Shown: positions 49,875 through 62,899, numbered from the stretch's first letter. The stretch is DNA of 64,000 nucleotides from Limnanthes douglasii subsp. nivea (GCA_036936605.1 JAUPFV010000005.1:56130742-56194741), one strand, 5' to 3'. Notes: a model not told the origin generated them from the letters alone. Translations and numbers: made by a program.

Positions 49875-50283
49875 ATCATCATATGCTACTATAGGATGCA
49901 TCCACTTAATGAACGTTCTAAATTTCTATCGTCACATAGATAACCTTAACAATCTCGTAAATGACTATTAACGACATAGGACTAAAGTCATCATCAATGC
50001 ATTTCAAGCCGCAAATAGATGCATCAGTAATCACGATATCGCAACAATCAACTACATGGATCTATCATGGTGCATAGCATAAGAATAATATGAAATGTAA
50101 TCTTACATATCTATTCTTAACTAGTCCCACTTAATTGGAGGTCTACTTACAGCAGAGTACGAATAATCAAATACAAGAGCACACTGAAAACTTGTATATA
50201 AATATGTTTACATTAATGACCTTAAGTTCGTGAATATCATAATACAAACAAATTTAATAGCTTAATACAAACTCCCACTGAAA

Positions 50284-53200
50284 CTAATAATCCTCTAAGT
50301 ACACAACACCCATGTTAATGGTGTGTTCAATAAAAACTTTAGGTACTAATGCCTTCGTAAGAGGATCTGCTAACATTGAGTTTGTCCCTATGTGCTCCAC
50401 ACTAATTTGACCATTCTGTACTCTCTCTTTAACAGAGAAGAACTTGATATCTACATGTTTGGACTTAACCGAGCTTCTGTTACTGTTTGAATACTGAACT
50501 GCCGAGTTATTGTCACAATATAATCTAAGGGGTTTTTCTATCCCTTCTACGATTCGCAGTCCCGTGACAAAATTTCGCAGCCAAAGCGCCTGATTGGATG
50601 CCTCGAAACAAGCAACAAATTCCGCAGCCATAGTGGAAGATGCAATGAGTGTTTGTTTAACACTTTTCCATGATATTGCACCTCCCGCTTAAAGGAATAT
50701 AATTCCTGAGGTTGAACGACGAGAATCCTCACATCCGGCGAAATCTGAGTCGGAATACCCTATGACCTCCAGTTTATCCGACTTCTTATATGTTAACCTG
50801 TGATGTTTTGTTTGTTGCAAATACCGGAGAACTCTTTTGACTGCTTTCCAGTGTTCCATCCCCGGATTACTTACGTATCTCCCTAACACACCCACCACAA
50901 AAGCAATGTCTGGCCGTGTACAAACTTGAGCATACATCAGACTTCCAACAGCCGAAGCATATGGAACCTTTTGCATTTCCTCAATCTCAAGTTTTGTCTT
51001 TGGGCATTGCTTAAGGCTAAACTTTTCACCTTTTGATATAGGGGTTTCCTTTCCTTTGCTGTTAGCCATCCCGTAACGTTGTAACATACTCTCAATATAC
51101 GCCTTTCGTGATAAACTCAAAATTCCATGGGATCGATTCCTGTGAATTTGAATTCCTAAGACAAATGATGCATCACCAAGATCTTTCATATCGAATTTGT
51201 CCGAAAGAAATTTCTTGGTCGTATGTAACAATTCCTTATCGTTCGTGGCCAATAATATGTCATCAACATACAGCACTAGAAATATGAATTTACTCCCACT
51301 GAATTTTTGATACACACAATCCTCTACCGAATTTATCTCGAAACCAAATGAGACAATAACTTCAAGGAATTTGTGATACCACTGTCGAGACGCTTGCTTG
51401 AGACCATAAATAGATTTCTTCAGTTTACATACCGTCGACTTTGGATCACCAGAGACAAAGTTTTCAGGTTGTAACATATAGATCGTTTCCTCAATGTATC
51501 CATTAAGAAAGGCGGACTTTACATCCATTTGATGGAGCTCAAGGTCGAAGTGTGCAACTAATGCCATGATTGTCCGAAAAGAATCCTTCGAAAAAACTGG
51601 AGAGAAGGTTTCTTTAAAGTCAATCCCTTCACGTTGAGTAAAACCCTTAGCTACAAGTCGCGCTTTATGCCTCTCCACATTACCCTTAGAATTCCGTTTG
51701 GTTTTAAAAATCCATTTACAACCAATCGGTTTCTTTCCTTCAGGTAATGGAACAAGCTCCCATACCGCGTTATCTTGCATTGATTTAAACTCTTCGTTCA
51801 TTGCTTTAATCCAGAAGTGAGAATCAGAACTTTCAATGGCTTCACGAACACTTAAAGGATCGATTCTAGTTGAACCATAAAATTCTTCATGTTCTTGAAG
51901 ATACACTATATAGTCTAAAGATATAGCGCTCTTTCTTTCTCTAGTAGATCTACGCAAAGGCATAATTTCTTCATTTTGCACTTGAACTTCTTGAGGAGAT
52001 AGAGTTTGTTCTTCTTGAACAACTTCATTTTGCTCCATTGGAACAACATCCATAGGAGGAAGATTAACATCATCTTGAGTATCTATATGTTCTAACGAAT
52101 CTGAAGTGATGATTGGCCTTCTAATTACCATATCATCATCTGACACTATAGTATCATTGTTAGAACCTTCATGAATCTCTATTGATTCTTCCTCAAAATG
52201 AATGTTCGTTACCAAATTCTTCCCCCCAAATTCTATATCCTCAAAGAATTTCGCTGTACCCGTCTCAAATATATTCTTTGTGGAAGGATCATAAAACTTA
52301 AAACCCCTACTGTGCTTGGGATATCCGATGAAATAACTACTAACCGTTTTGGAGTCCAATTTCTTTTCATTCGGCCTATAAGGCTTCGCTTCAGCTGGAC
52401 ATCCCCAAACATGTAAATGTTTTAAACTAGGTTTACGCCCAGTCTAAAGTTCATACTGTGTCTTAGTAGTTTCTTTCTTCGGAACTCTATTAAGTAGGTA
52501 GGTCGCACATTTTATTGCTTCTCCCCAGAGTGATATAGGTAATGTTGAATGACTAATCATACTTCTTACCATATCCTTTAATGTACGGTTTCGTCTCTCA
52601 GATACTCCATTCATGTTGGGCGAACCCGGCATCGTATACTGAGGGACTATACCACACTCTTCTAGGAACTTTGCAAACGGTCCATGACGTTGTTCACCTG
52701 AACCATCATATCTCCCGTAGTATTCACCACCACGGTCCGATCTGACGCACTTAATGTCTTTACCAAGTTGTTTTTCAACTTCAGTCTTAAAGACTTTGAA
52801 CTTGTCAATGGCCTCTGATTTTTTCGTGAATGAGATATAGATACCCATATCATGAAAAGTCGTCAATGAAAGATACAAAATATCGTTGGCCGTTTCATGA
52901 TGCTGTAGGGAACGGACCGCAAATGTCTGTATGTATCAAATCCAAGACCCCTTTCGCTCTCTATGCATCTAATCGTTTCACTTTGGTCCGTTTTCCTTTT
53001 ATACATTCAACGCAAACGTTGAAGTCCAAAAAATCCAGTTCACTTAATAAACCTTCTGAAACAAGCTTTTCAATTATATTTCTAGAAATGTGACCTAATC
53101 GCTTGTGCCAACGTTTTGCTGATTTTTCCATTTTACAATTTAGTTTTCCAGGTACATCTACATTCATTATCTCTTTGTGATCCTTTATAGTATCCAATAA

Positions 53201-53532
53201 ATACAAGTTATCATTTGCTATTAACTTTCCAGAACCAACAACATTACCATGTAAATAAATACATAAACTTTCATTTCCAAATAGACAAGAATAACTTAAT
53301 TTGTCCAACAACGGAAAAGAAATTAGGTTCCTTCGAAAAGAAGGTACATACAATACGTCTTTTAAATACAAAAAATGTCCACTGGTAAGCAGCAAACGAA
53401 AATCACAGATAGAATGAACTAAACACGAACTGTCATCAGCTGTATAGATGGATGTTTCACCATCACTCAGGCTTCGGTTTCTTATCATACCCTGCAAAGA
53501 AATACAAACATGAGTTGTTGCTGCTGTATCAA
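50284..53532 (-). pseudogene. Tork-like Copia pol: protease, integrase, RT, RNase H
   Basis: Protease motif WVDTAATTHVC just after a TAG at about 53537-53539, in frame with gag. GAG-preintegrase: RWHKRLGHISR with CVECIKGK. Integrase: HTDICGPF, then (after a frameshift between 52961 and 52878) VRSDRGGEY and the Glu in VSERRNRTL. RT (52359-50689): the segment GCKWIFKTKR, VKSAFLNGYIEE and catalytic YVDDILLA. RNase H: SDSDFAGCEDSRRS, then a TAA at 50689-50691, then AAEFVACFEAS, YCDNNSAVQ and KHVDIKFF (50631-50284). In-frame stops also lie at about 52444 (TAG). Thus at least three nonsense codons and one frameshift; catalytic residues are still present. Confidence 0.92.
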
Positions 53533-53536
53533 CCCA

Positions 53537-54409
53537 CTAAGTATTTCTTGGCACTGAAACTAAATTGATCTGAGAACAGACTATAGAAGTGAAAATACCT
53601 TTGGCTTTCATCATAGCCCTCCATTTTTCACATTCTTTCTTAAAGTGCCCCGGTTTCTTACAATGGAAGCAACGCCCTTTACCAGACGTACCCTTATGCT
53701 TATTTTGTCCCAAACCGGATGCATGTGCATCTGAACCTTCATACTTTCTCTTAATTCCCTTATCCACCTGAGCTTTCACCATTTGCACTTCTGGATGTTC
53801 TTGCTTCATCTTTTCCTCCTCTTGCGCTGCCTGGGAGATGAGCTCGTTGAGTGTCCATTTCTCGCGCTGACAGTTATAAGAAGTTTTGAAGTTCTTATAC
53901 TGAGGAGGGAAAGAGTGAAAAGCAAAGCTTACCACAACATCTTCGGGAAGGTCAATCTTAAGTGCTTTCAGTTTGGAAGCGATGTTTGACATTTCCAAGA
54001 TGTGCTCACGAACAGTCCCTTTGCCACGATATTTCATAGAGGCTAGCTTAATAAGCAGCGTCTTAATCTTTACTTTATCGTTCTTGGCAAAACATTTCTC
54101 TACCTCTTCGAGAAATATTTTCGCATTAGTGATCTCAGGTGAAACTGCACCACGGAATGCTAATGGAATAGATTGCTTCATGATCCCTAGACTTATCATG
54201 TTTGACTTTTCCCACGCCTCTGACTCTTTCTTCTTCGTAGGAGAACTGTCATCAGTCAGAGGTTTAGGTTCATCGACCCTTAATGCTAAGTCGTAATCAT
54301 GGCACATCAAGTGCAGCAACATATCTTCTTTCCACGGCTCAAAGTTGCTCCCATTAAGTATGGGTGCCTTTTTGCCTTCCGGGTTATAGAAATACGAATT
54401 TGATAACAT
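53537..54409 (-). pseudogene. Tork-like Copia gag
   Basis: Capsid-like protein that packages the element RNA. I place the start at MLSNSYFYNPEGKK (54409); an upstream ATG at 54445 is also in frame but adds only a hydrophobic stretch. NGSNFEPWKEDML is the usual start motif, followed by the UBN2 domain (FLEEVEKCFAKNDK, LLIKLASMKYRGKGTV) and a CCHC knuckle CFHCKKPGHFKKEC (about 53675-53634). It ends at a TAG just before the protease motif, in the same frame, so the stop probably interrupts one gag-pol chain. Confidence 0.88.
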
Positions 54410-54929
54410 AACAAACAACAAACAATAAATAGCCAAAAACATCACTTAACATATAACCTCCATAGTATTTAACAAATAAACATAGCATAATAAAACATAC
54501 TCTTACAACATCAATAAGATACCTTTGGGCAAGCATATTAATTTGTATATGTATGAGTTTGAGCATAATTAATGTTGATCCTTCTAATTGACAAGAAAAA
54601 AAAATCTTCTTTTGGGCCGATTTTTTCCTAGTTCAATTTTCTTAATGATCAATTCACAAATAACTATCTCGTGTCTAAGATTAACTATGTCAAACATTAA
54701 CCTTCCTTTGGGCCGATTAAAATTTACATACTTGTCAATCATAGACTTGTCAAAACTCTAAAATAATTAATTCAGCAATAGGGATCCCTTTGGCGATATA
54801 TTGAATCATTAATTATTTACCGAAGTTCGGAACTTAAAACATGCTAATTATTTCAAAAATACTACCTTACTTAATGTCCAAACTATTTCGTAGTCTATGT
54901 ATAATTTAATCAAATTAAATTTACACCTT

Positions 54930-55570
54930 AAATTTAATATATTATAATATATCTTTAATTATATTGTAATATATCTTTAATTATAATATATCTTTAATTA
55001 AATTAAATTTACACCTTAAATTTAATATATTATAATATATCTTTAATTATATTGTAATATATCTTTAATTATAATATATCTTTAATTATATTAAATTTAC
55101 ACCTTAAATTTAATATATTATAATATAATTCTTAATATATATTATAATATAGTATTTATTTATATATATATAAAACTTATTCATATATATATATACTATA
55201 ATATATATTTATATATATAATAAACTTCAATGATATAATATAATTCTCGTAATAATTCACTTATAACTTTATATAATATATAAGCAAACTTAATTACACA
55301 TTTATCGGTGGTCACGTATATTTCGCCTATTCTTTAGGCGAAAGGACAGTTACTAAATTAATAATTTCAGATTTTAATTTAATTATATTAATTATAGTAC
55401 CCGCATACGGCATCTTTTAACTGCATATATAATTATATATATACCTTTTAACTGCATATATAATTATACCTTTTAACTGCATATATAATTATACCACTGC
55501 ATATATAATTACACCACCGTAATTGTTTAATTGCATATATAATTATACCACCGTAATTGTTTAATTGTTT
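54930..55570. repeat. AT-rich tandem repeats in the Copia leader
   Basis: Two groups. At 54930-55140, three imperfect copies of a segment with TTTACACCTTAAATTTAATA and TATATCTTTAATTATA. At 55410-55565, four copies of AACTGCATATATAATTATA-like units, two followed by CCACCGTAATTGTTTAATTG. They lie between 5' LTR and gag on the element's leader. Confidence 0.85.
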
Positions 55571-55670
55571 GTGTAATTTCCGATAACCACATCATATCTA
55601 ATATATAGATCTAATATATATGATCCAATTTTATAATCTGAAAAACTAAGAATTTAATTTCATGACCACT

Positions 55671-56438
55671 TGATAGAAATACTTTACGGATTTCTAATCT
55701 AACTTATTGAACCATGAAGTTAAATCATCCTATAATAATGCGGAATAAATACTTACAAGATGTAGACATTATTTGATCTTCAGATTCCTGACTTAGAGCA
55801 GATGATCGGCGATCCTTTGCTAGGTTATTGATTCTTCTAAGAGATGGCAACCAAAACACACTTTTGTAATTGATTCGAAGGAAGAATCAATTTGTTTTTC
55901 TTAAAGGATTTTCTCTCTGTATTTTCTTTCGTTTCTTTCAAGAATGAGAAACTCATTCTTATATAAAACTGAAGTGAGAAAACGGTTCTTCATTAAGTAA
56001 TTTTCTGTAACTTCCAGACATTTACTTAACGAAGACCAGTAACGGTTCTTCTCTCTTAATTGTCTCTAACTTCCAGACAGTTACTTAATGAAGACCAGTA
56101 ACGGTTCTTCTCTCTTAATTGTCTGTAACTTCCAGACAGTTACTTAATAAAGACCAGTTCTTATTAAATTGCCACTCTTAGGGACCATAACCCGGTATTA
56201 TTTTGTTTTACAAAATAACCCCAAAACTTTACGTTTTGCTTAAGTTGTTTATTTCTGAATCCAATCATTCACAGTATTTGGAATTAAACCTGGTATCTAT
56301 ACAATTACCTCCATGATACATATTTTATCTACTAGTCCGTTCTTTTCTTTATGATTACTTTTATTGGACTAATATTAACGATAGTTCGATACATCGATAC
56401 GACATGTGACGGTCCAACTTAATGGAGAAATTCCAACA
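55671..56438 (-). repeat. 5' LTR of Tork-like Copia
   Basis: 768 bp. The sequence next to it inside the element (55650-55670, reading AGTGGTCATGA on the minus strand) does not match the usual initiator tRNA-Met site well, so the primer site is uncertain or mutated. Confidence 0.93.
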
Positions 56439-56800
56439 TCCTTCCCCCACCCTCTCAAGTGCGAGTTGGGAGCAATGACTTAGTATCGCCTCAAGTTGGT
56501 GTCCCTCAACAAACCATGGCCACATTTGGAGAACTACTTTATGTTCTATTATCTACTATATCGGGGAAGAAAATAACGCCAAAATCTTTAAATCTTTAAA
56601 AACACTCGTTTATTCGTCTGCGTTGTTGTCAATACATTATCTTCAAATACCAAATATAGGTTTTATAGAACCAAAATTTTGTCCGTAGAGTCATCAAATC
56701 AAAAATTACCATTTAAATATATTTGATCTCTTATATGATATTACCGACAAACCACTAAATATAATTCTTGTTCATCTCTATTTTATGTAAAACGGAGAAT
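56439..56800 (+). mobile_element. LINE F, right part
   Basis: Continues LINE F beyond the Copia. Around 56560-56610 a frame reads EENNAKIFKS, which parallels KERNSRIF near the end of LINE B ORF2. Joining both sides of the Copia restores the expected order zf-RVT then this terminal motif. The 3' end is not sharp. Confidence 0.6.
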
Positions 56801-57439
56801 ATCCCGAAAATTATGTAAACAATAAAGTTCATTTCACCGTTTTCTATAATGAAAAAAGTTACTAGATTAGCGTTATTAAGTAATATACATTTATTAGTTA
56901 AGTTGGCAGACAAAGTGCATCCTGCTTTCTCTTTGGCTTTCCTTGGTCCGTGGCAAAGTTTTAAAGTTGCTTTAATAATCAATACTGTAATGCTTAATCA
57001 ACATCCTCATCTTTTGGTATACGTATTGCCTCCTTCATATACGTACAAAACTCACATGAATTTGATTTGATAATAGGCCATGAATGGTTCCCCACAAACA
57101 AGATTCTTCTTTCTACTTATTTAATTTAGTGACTGATTAATTTAATTTTAAATTATTCCACGTTTACTTTATTTTATTGTCTTATATTTATCAAAAATTT
57201 ACTAAATTTCTTTTTATGTATAACTATATACTGCAAATATATTTAGTTAATATTTTGATTATTCGAAGGATATATTAAGAAATTTTATTAATATTTTTCT
57301 AAACAATTGTCTTTAACCATTATAGAATTCAAAAGATTTAGAAAAAAAATTAAAGAATAATTTTTAGGAGATTTATCTAACAATGACACTTGGTTACATG
57401 TAATCTATATTTCTTTGAAATCTCAAGCATTTTAAAATG
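56801..57439. other. no gene recognised
   Basis: AT-rich. A 73-codon plus frame and a 75-codon minus frame overlap at 56755-57070 without recognisable domains. May include decayed LINE F 3' sequence. Confidence 0.4.
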
Positions 57440-59905
57440 CTTTGTTTTGGGGTGTACTCGTAAAAAACCTCATATAAGTTGAGATATTGCATTCAATTAT
57501 ACATTGTATATTATTTTCAATTTAAGCGATGTGGGACGGTTGATCAAGTAATTGATCGATTTTATTCTCGAAAACTCCTCCTTAAACTTGACTCGATATA
57601 ATAGGCATGATATTTCACATAGTGAGAAATGAGCATGATATTTCCCATAGTGATATGACGAAAAAGAATGTCTTGTTATGTATTAGCTTTGTAAAAAAAA
57701 TCATAGTCAATGGTTCCCTTTACATATCGCAATATTCTTTTGGCAGCCTCCTAGTGTTTTGAATAAAGTTTTTTCATGAATCTACTTATGAAACTAATAA
57801 CATACACAATGCCAGGCCTTATCAAAGTCATATACATCAGATTTCCAACCAGACTTATGAACATGGTTAAATTGACAAGTTTCATTCACCTTATTTAGAT
57901 AACTTTAGACATGTGATGCATGAAGGATTGACTGGATTAGCAGATTCCATCTTGAATTTTTTTAAACTTCTTTTGCATAGCAATCGAAAAAAAAGCATTT
58001 CTCAGATTGATGAATTTCAATGCCAAGAAAATGATGATGTTCTCCTAAATCTGTCATTTCTAATTCAACCATCATTGATTGTTTAAATTTTCCAACATTC
58101 TCACATAACTTCCTGTGGAAACAAGAGCATTAGCATAGAGACTATATACCATAAATATTCCTTGAGAATCACATCTGATCTAGAGAGTATGTTCATATGG
58201 ATATTTTTTAAATCAATAATTTTAAAAACAAGAATTGATGCGGCTGTACTAGACTCGGGGTGATTGGTTCAACCCATACCACGTTTTCTTTAGCTTGTAA
58301 ACCTTTTCTTCTTCTTATTTCTTAATAAATACAAATGGTTTATCAACAAACACTTCTTCTTTGAACACCATTCAACAATGCGGACGTTACATCAATTTGG
58401 GACATCTTTCAATTATTTTAAGTAGCAAGAAATATGTGTAACCAAACTGTTTCAAGTCTAGTAACATGAGCAAATACCTTTGTAAAATTTTCTCATTTTT
58501 GCTTGTATCATTTTGCAACTAGCCTTGTATTTATTGATAGAGCCATTTGGATACATCTTTGTCTTGTACACCCATTTGACTCAAACATAACTCTTGTGCG
58601 ACGGTAAATCTATAAGCTCTCATCTATCATTATTTTAAATAAAGAAAATCTCTTCTTTCATGACTTTCCTTCTTACATTTTCTTGATATTTATGATCAAA
58701 CAAAATTGGATATTATCCTGCAAAGAAAGAAAAATATAAAGCATCATGTTGCGCGATTTCAGTTACATCATATAGTTCTTGAATACATTTTTTTTATCGG
58801 ACTAGATGAAGAACTTAATGAAAAAATTGATGAACTAGTAGGCTTACGGCTGGAGTAATATTTTCAGCACTTTCAAAGTCTACCTCTTTTTTTCTTCAAG
58901 TTTAAATGAAAAAATTGGCAAAGTTTCTTTATCACATGTCATCTCTTCAAAAATGAATTTTAATCAAACCGAATATCTCGACTTATCCCAGTCATTTTTG
59001 TTACTGAATTATATCTTGTGTGCCTTACTTCTTTTAGTATAAACAATGAAGATGTTTATTTCTGACTTGTTATCCAACTTTCTTCTTATTGCATCTGGAA
59101 TAAGAGAGTATGCAACACTCCCAAATATTCTTTGATGATAAAAAAAATTAGGATTTGTACCATTCCACATATCATATGGCATGGAATTGTCCAAGATTTT
59201 TGTTGGTGATCTGTTAATAAGATAAATTACATAGAAAATAGGTTCACCTCAAAAACCTCTTAATAACCTCTTTTTCTTAAGAAGACATCTAGTCATTTCC
59301 ATTATTGTTATGTTCTTTCTTTTAGATACACTATTTTACTAAAGCGTATAACAGACTGTCATCTCATGTCGAATGCACTATCTCTGCAATATTTCTCATA
59401 TTTTTTTGAAACATATTCACCTCAACGATTAGTCTGTAAGGTGATGACTTTTAGTTCAATCTGCTATAAAATCTTTGAATTTTTAAATTCTTATGATTTT
59501 TATTTGACACAATACACCCAAATGTTTTATGAGTAATCATCAATGGAAGATATAAAATAATGTTTACGTCCGAAAGATGGAAATGTTTTTGGACCGCAAA
59601 GATTTGAATGATTAAGTTACAGTGTTCTTTTTTCTTTCCACGATAATTGAGTCTCACTTGCTAGTATGATATTGTTCGATTTACCATATCATGATTACAT
59701 AAGCGTGAATTAGGTCTAACTTACTAGTATGATATTGTCCGCTTTGGGCCAGAGGGTCCTCACGGTTTTGCTATTGGATGTACTCCCAAAAGGCCTCTTA
59801 CTACTTGAGATATTTCATTCACTTATATATTTTATACTATGTGCAATAAGCGATGTGGGATAGTTGATCAAGGGGATCGAGTTTATTCTCCAACAATCAA
59901 TTGTT
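57440..59905 (-). mobile_element. Old, decayed Copia element
   Basis: Two LTR-like stretches share GTGTACTC..AAA..CCTC, TTGAGATATT.CATTCA and AAGCGATGTGGGA (57445-57600 and 59775-59900), in the same orientation. Between them the minus strand shows Copia pol pieces: integrase end MPYDMWNGTNPNFFY, RIFGSVAYSLIPDAIRRKLD (59194-59009) and RT with HHFLGIEIH (about 58035-58000). Gag and most of integrase are gone. Many stops; at about 2.5 kb it is heavily deleted. This is the oldest LTR element here by eye. Element borders are approximate. Confidence 0.7.
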
Positions 59906-59979
59906 AAATTAAGTTTTCACGAATAAATTATTTTATTTCAGTCTTTAATTTTTCAATTGTTGTGTTTATAGTTATTTTA

Positions 59980-61100
59980 ACGTTCAAAACTCCATATCTT
60001 TCAAACTCTAACTTAAAATAAAAATCTAAAAGCACATATATTCCTATTTTTTAAAGACGAACAAAGAGAAATCCATTAGTGATATTTTGGAGAATTTTTA
60101 TTTTTTATTTATTAATTTTGCAACCAAATTACTCTTAATTACGCAACTGGATTACAGTTGCTTTCTCCAGACTAACTTCACAACCAAACGCATTAAAAAA
60201 ATAAAAATAGAAATACTTTTTGTATCTAGTTTTGTTTATCTTAAAAAAACAAAATCAATGGTATTTTCGAATGTTTATAGTTATCATTTGAAAGATTTGG
60301 TATTTGTTTAAAATACAACTCTAAGACATTTGTTTTTTCACAACCAAAGTCTTAACTACACAACTCATTTCTTCTTATTTACGTAAGTTAATTACTCTTA
60401 TTTTCGCAACCAAATGCTGTAAAATAATTCAAAAAAATATTCATAGATCTAGTTTTGTTCGTCTTAAAAAAATAATTTTAATGGTATTTTCAGAATTTTT
60501 TTTCTGGATCTATGGTTAGAAAGATATAACATCTCAAAAAACTAAAACACAATTGTATTTTCACAACCAAACTCATATTTACACAATTTTTCCTTCTTAT
60601 TTATGTTTTTGCAAGCAAATGCAATCATCCTAATAAAAAAAATACTTTTTATGTATCTAGTTTTGTTCGTCTTTAAAAAAAGTAAACCATGGTATTTTCG
60701 GATTATTTTTGGAGCTATAGTTTGGAAAATACTAAATTTTTAGAAAACAAAAATTGTAACGCAATTGTTTTTCCCAAAATCCTATTTATGCAACTCTTTT
60801 ATTCGTATATACATAACTCATTTTCTCTTAATTATGCAACTCAAAACAGTTTTTTTTTTCATAACTAAATTCGTTTTAGATTACAGAACTCGAACACCTA
60901 TGTTTTTTCACGGCCAAATTACTCTTAATTACACAAATGTAATATTTTTTTCTAGACTAATTTTGCAACAGTATTAGTCTTATTTTCACAACCAGATGCA
61001 ATAAATAATATTTTTTAAATATACATATATTATGAATCTAGTTTTGTTCGTTTTAAAAACAAAACGAATAGTATTTTCAAATTTATTTTAAGCTAAAATT
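59980..61100. repeat. Degenerate AT-rich repeat array
   Basis: Copies of a unit with the core ATCTAGTTTTGTTCGTCTT start at 60224, 60447, 60655 and 61036. Each is preceded by a CAACCAAATGCA-like block and followed by ATGGTATTTTCG. An inverted partial copy (AAAGACGAACAAAG) is at about 60052. Spacing is 223, 208 and 381 bp, so the array is old and irregular. CGCAACT / CACAACC motifs recur in between. No coding capacity. Confidence 0.75.
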
Positions 61101-61394
61101 TGAATAACATTACATTTAAAAAACAAAAAAAATAAAAGAGAAAAACCGGTTAAAAACATATTGGTATTAAATGAAAATCAAGATAATTATGAGAACATAA
61201 AATTTAAAATCAAATGGTTATCAATACTTTTTCAAAATTTTAAATTATTATAATCAAATATTTTGATTTGCAATTATTATCGGTAAATTATTCAAGAAAA
61301 AATGAAAAAAACTAATCAAAGTAATAAAAATATTCTAAAACTATTTGATCAATTTGATGTATTCAATAATATCAAGCATCCTGTTAAATGTGAT

Positions 61395-61650
61395 TTTTTT
61401 TTAAAAAAAATATTAAATTAAATAAAATTGTTGATACAAATATCAAGGGCATTCTCCGAGGATATACAATTGACAAAAGAAGATAAAAAAAATAAGACTA
61501 CTAATACAAACAAAATAAAAAGATTAAGGAACAAGAGTACTAAAGAAACGTCATAGAAACCAATGAATCGACATCGGAAGTCCACAACAACTGAAAACGA
61601 CGGACATGAACTAAGAGAGGGAAACCTGCAAATAAAAAACAAAGTAAGTA
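61395..61650 (-). mobile_element. LINE 3' tail
   Basis: On the minus strand it contains CTCGGAGAATGCCCTTGATATTTGTATC and ends in T/A-rich sequence, parallel to the tail at 237-520 and to the 3' end of LINE B. It may be the end of the minus-strand LINE whose RT part lies at 62900-63640, or a separate truncated copy. Confidence 0.5.
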
Positions 61651-62328
61651 AATAATAAGCAGTTGCATAGGCTTGGTGCCATGAAATCTGAAATGGTTAA
61701 TTTAATAAATAGTTAAATGTGATCTTGGTGGTTATTAATGATTAATTTAATTAAAGATTAGGGTTTTGCAGTTTATGAATGTTTTTATTTTTTTTAATTA
61801 TTTGATACTGATTATATAATGTAGGTTTCAAATTGAGAATACATACACGGTAGTAATATTATTTTATGTTCAACGACTACTATGGATATTTAACGTGCAG
61901 AGTACAACCATTTAATCTTTTTTAAATCGATTTATATGCCGTAAAACTATACAAGTATTATTATTGTTAGTAAAAAGTTATTTTTAAAACACATAACTTA
62001 ATATTACTAAACTTAAATAAACATACATATTAAATATAATGTCAAAATTTCATCTTATTTACGTACCTTCAAACAAACTTAAATTATTTCATTAAAAACA
62101 TAAACTTTTAATTATATTACTTTATTGTTATAGTTAATTAATACAATTCTAAGTAAAATATTTAAATATTTTTTTAATATACAAATGCATTAATTTTAAA
62201 AAGAGAATAAAAACTGTTGATTACAATTTTCTTGGCCATAAATCTGTAGCGAATATCATAGAGAATGCAGTTAGATACCGTCTATAGACCACAGAGCCAA
62301 CGACTCTTGCATTTAGTTTTATCCAAAT

Positions 62329-62879
62329 ATGACATACTATAATACAGAAGCAGACAAACGAAAAATGGTCAACACAATTCTTCCTAAGTTTCCAAGAGTT
62401 GACCACGAAAAGCACATTAGGTCAATCCGTACTTGGAAGGAGAAACCCAAAATTTTGGCTGAAAAGTGCCGAGATGTTGCGAGAAATTTCATTAGAAAAA
62501 AAATATCATTTATGGATTCTGTAAAATTATTGCAAGAACATAGTCGAGGGTAGGGGTGTATAATCCCCAACACATGAGCTTGTCCCGTGTGGAAATATTA
62601 CCAAAAAATAACAAGTCATAAGATAATTGAGTGACGATGAATATTATATTTATTCTACATGAGACCAACCCATCCTAAATAGAGAGCACACTAGTGTATG
62701 GTATGATAAGTTTCTTTGATGGTAAACTTATTATTTTACGTCCTTAAGATCCAACAGTAGATGTGTTCATGGTTTGCAGATTGAGGAGGAAGCTCACAAA
62801 TGAGATTGTCAAGAATCTGAAGGTTAATATGATCGGTTCTACAAGTAAAAGATCATTTGCCCTTATTGATGATACATAA
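62329..62879 (+). CDS. Candidate two-exon gene fragment, unrecognised
   Basis: Exon 1 (62329-62549) starts at an ATG and encodes a very charged Lys/Arg/Glu-rich peptide with ILPKFPRVDHEKHIRSIRTW and LAEKCRDVARNFIRKK. A GTAGGG donor at 62550 and a TTTGCAG acceptor ending at 62779 would join it in frame (phase 2) to 62780-62879, encoding RRKLTNEIVKNLKVNMIGST and ending at TAA. The composition is unlike the LINE frames around it. I do not recognise the family. It could be the C-terminal end of a host gene copied here or a transposon product. Part of the minus strand in this interval (62221-62330) faintly resembles a LINE ORF2 end, so chance remains possible. Confidence 0.35.
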
Positions 62880-62899
62880 AACAATTAGATTACTGTTAA

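Larger units (their letters stand above)
49094..56438 (-). mobile_element. Tork-like Copia LTR retrotransposon
   Basis: 7,345 bp, transcribed on the minus strand, with 768-bp LTRs at 49094-49861 and 55671-56438. The flanks TCCCT (49089-49093) and TCCTT (56439-56443) are a 5-bp duplication with one mismatch. LTRs run TGTTGG to CTATCA in the element orientation. By hand count about 15 of 768 positions differ between LTRs, so it is clearly older than the Copia at 37767. Order from the right: 5' LTR, AT-rich leader of about 1.2 kb, gag, protease, integrase, RT, RNase H, polypurine tract, 3' LTR. It lies inside LINE F. The Tork assignment rests on the CCAAGTGGGAGAT tract before TGTTGG and on the gag and protease motifs. 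Confidence 0.93.

Noticed and set aside
56755..57070. Overlapping 73- and 75-codon frames
   Set aside because: No domain, opposite strands, AT-rich; probably chance within old LINE F 3' sequence.
62221..62573. Minus-strand frames read as a LINE ORF2 end (HIWIKLNARVV)
   Set aside because: A faint resemblance to the YHIW.ERN motif only; too weak to call, though it lowers confidence in the plus-strand candidate gene.
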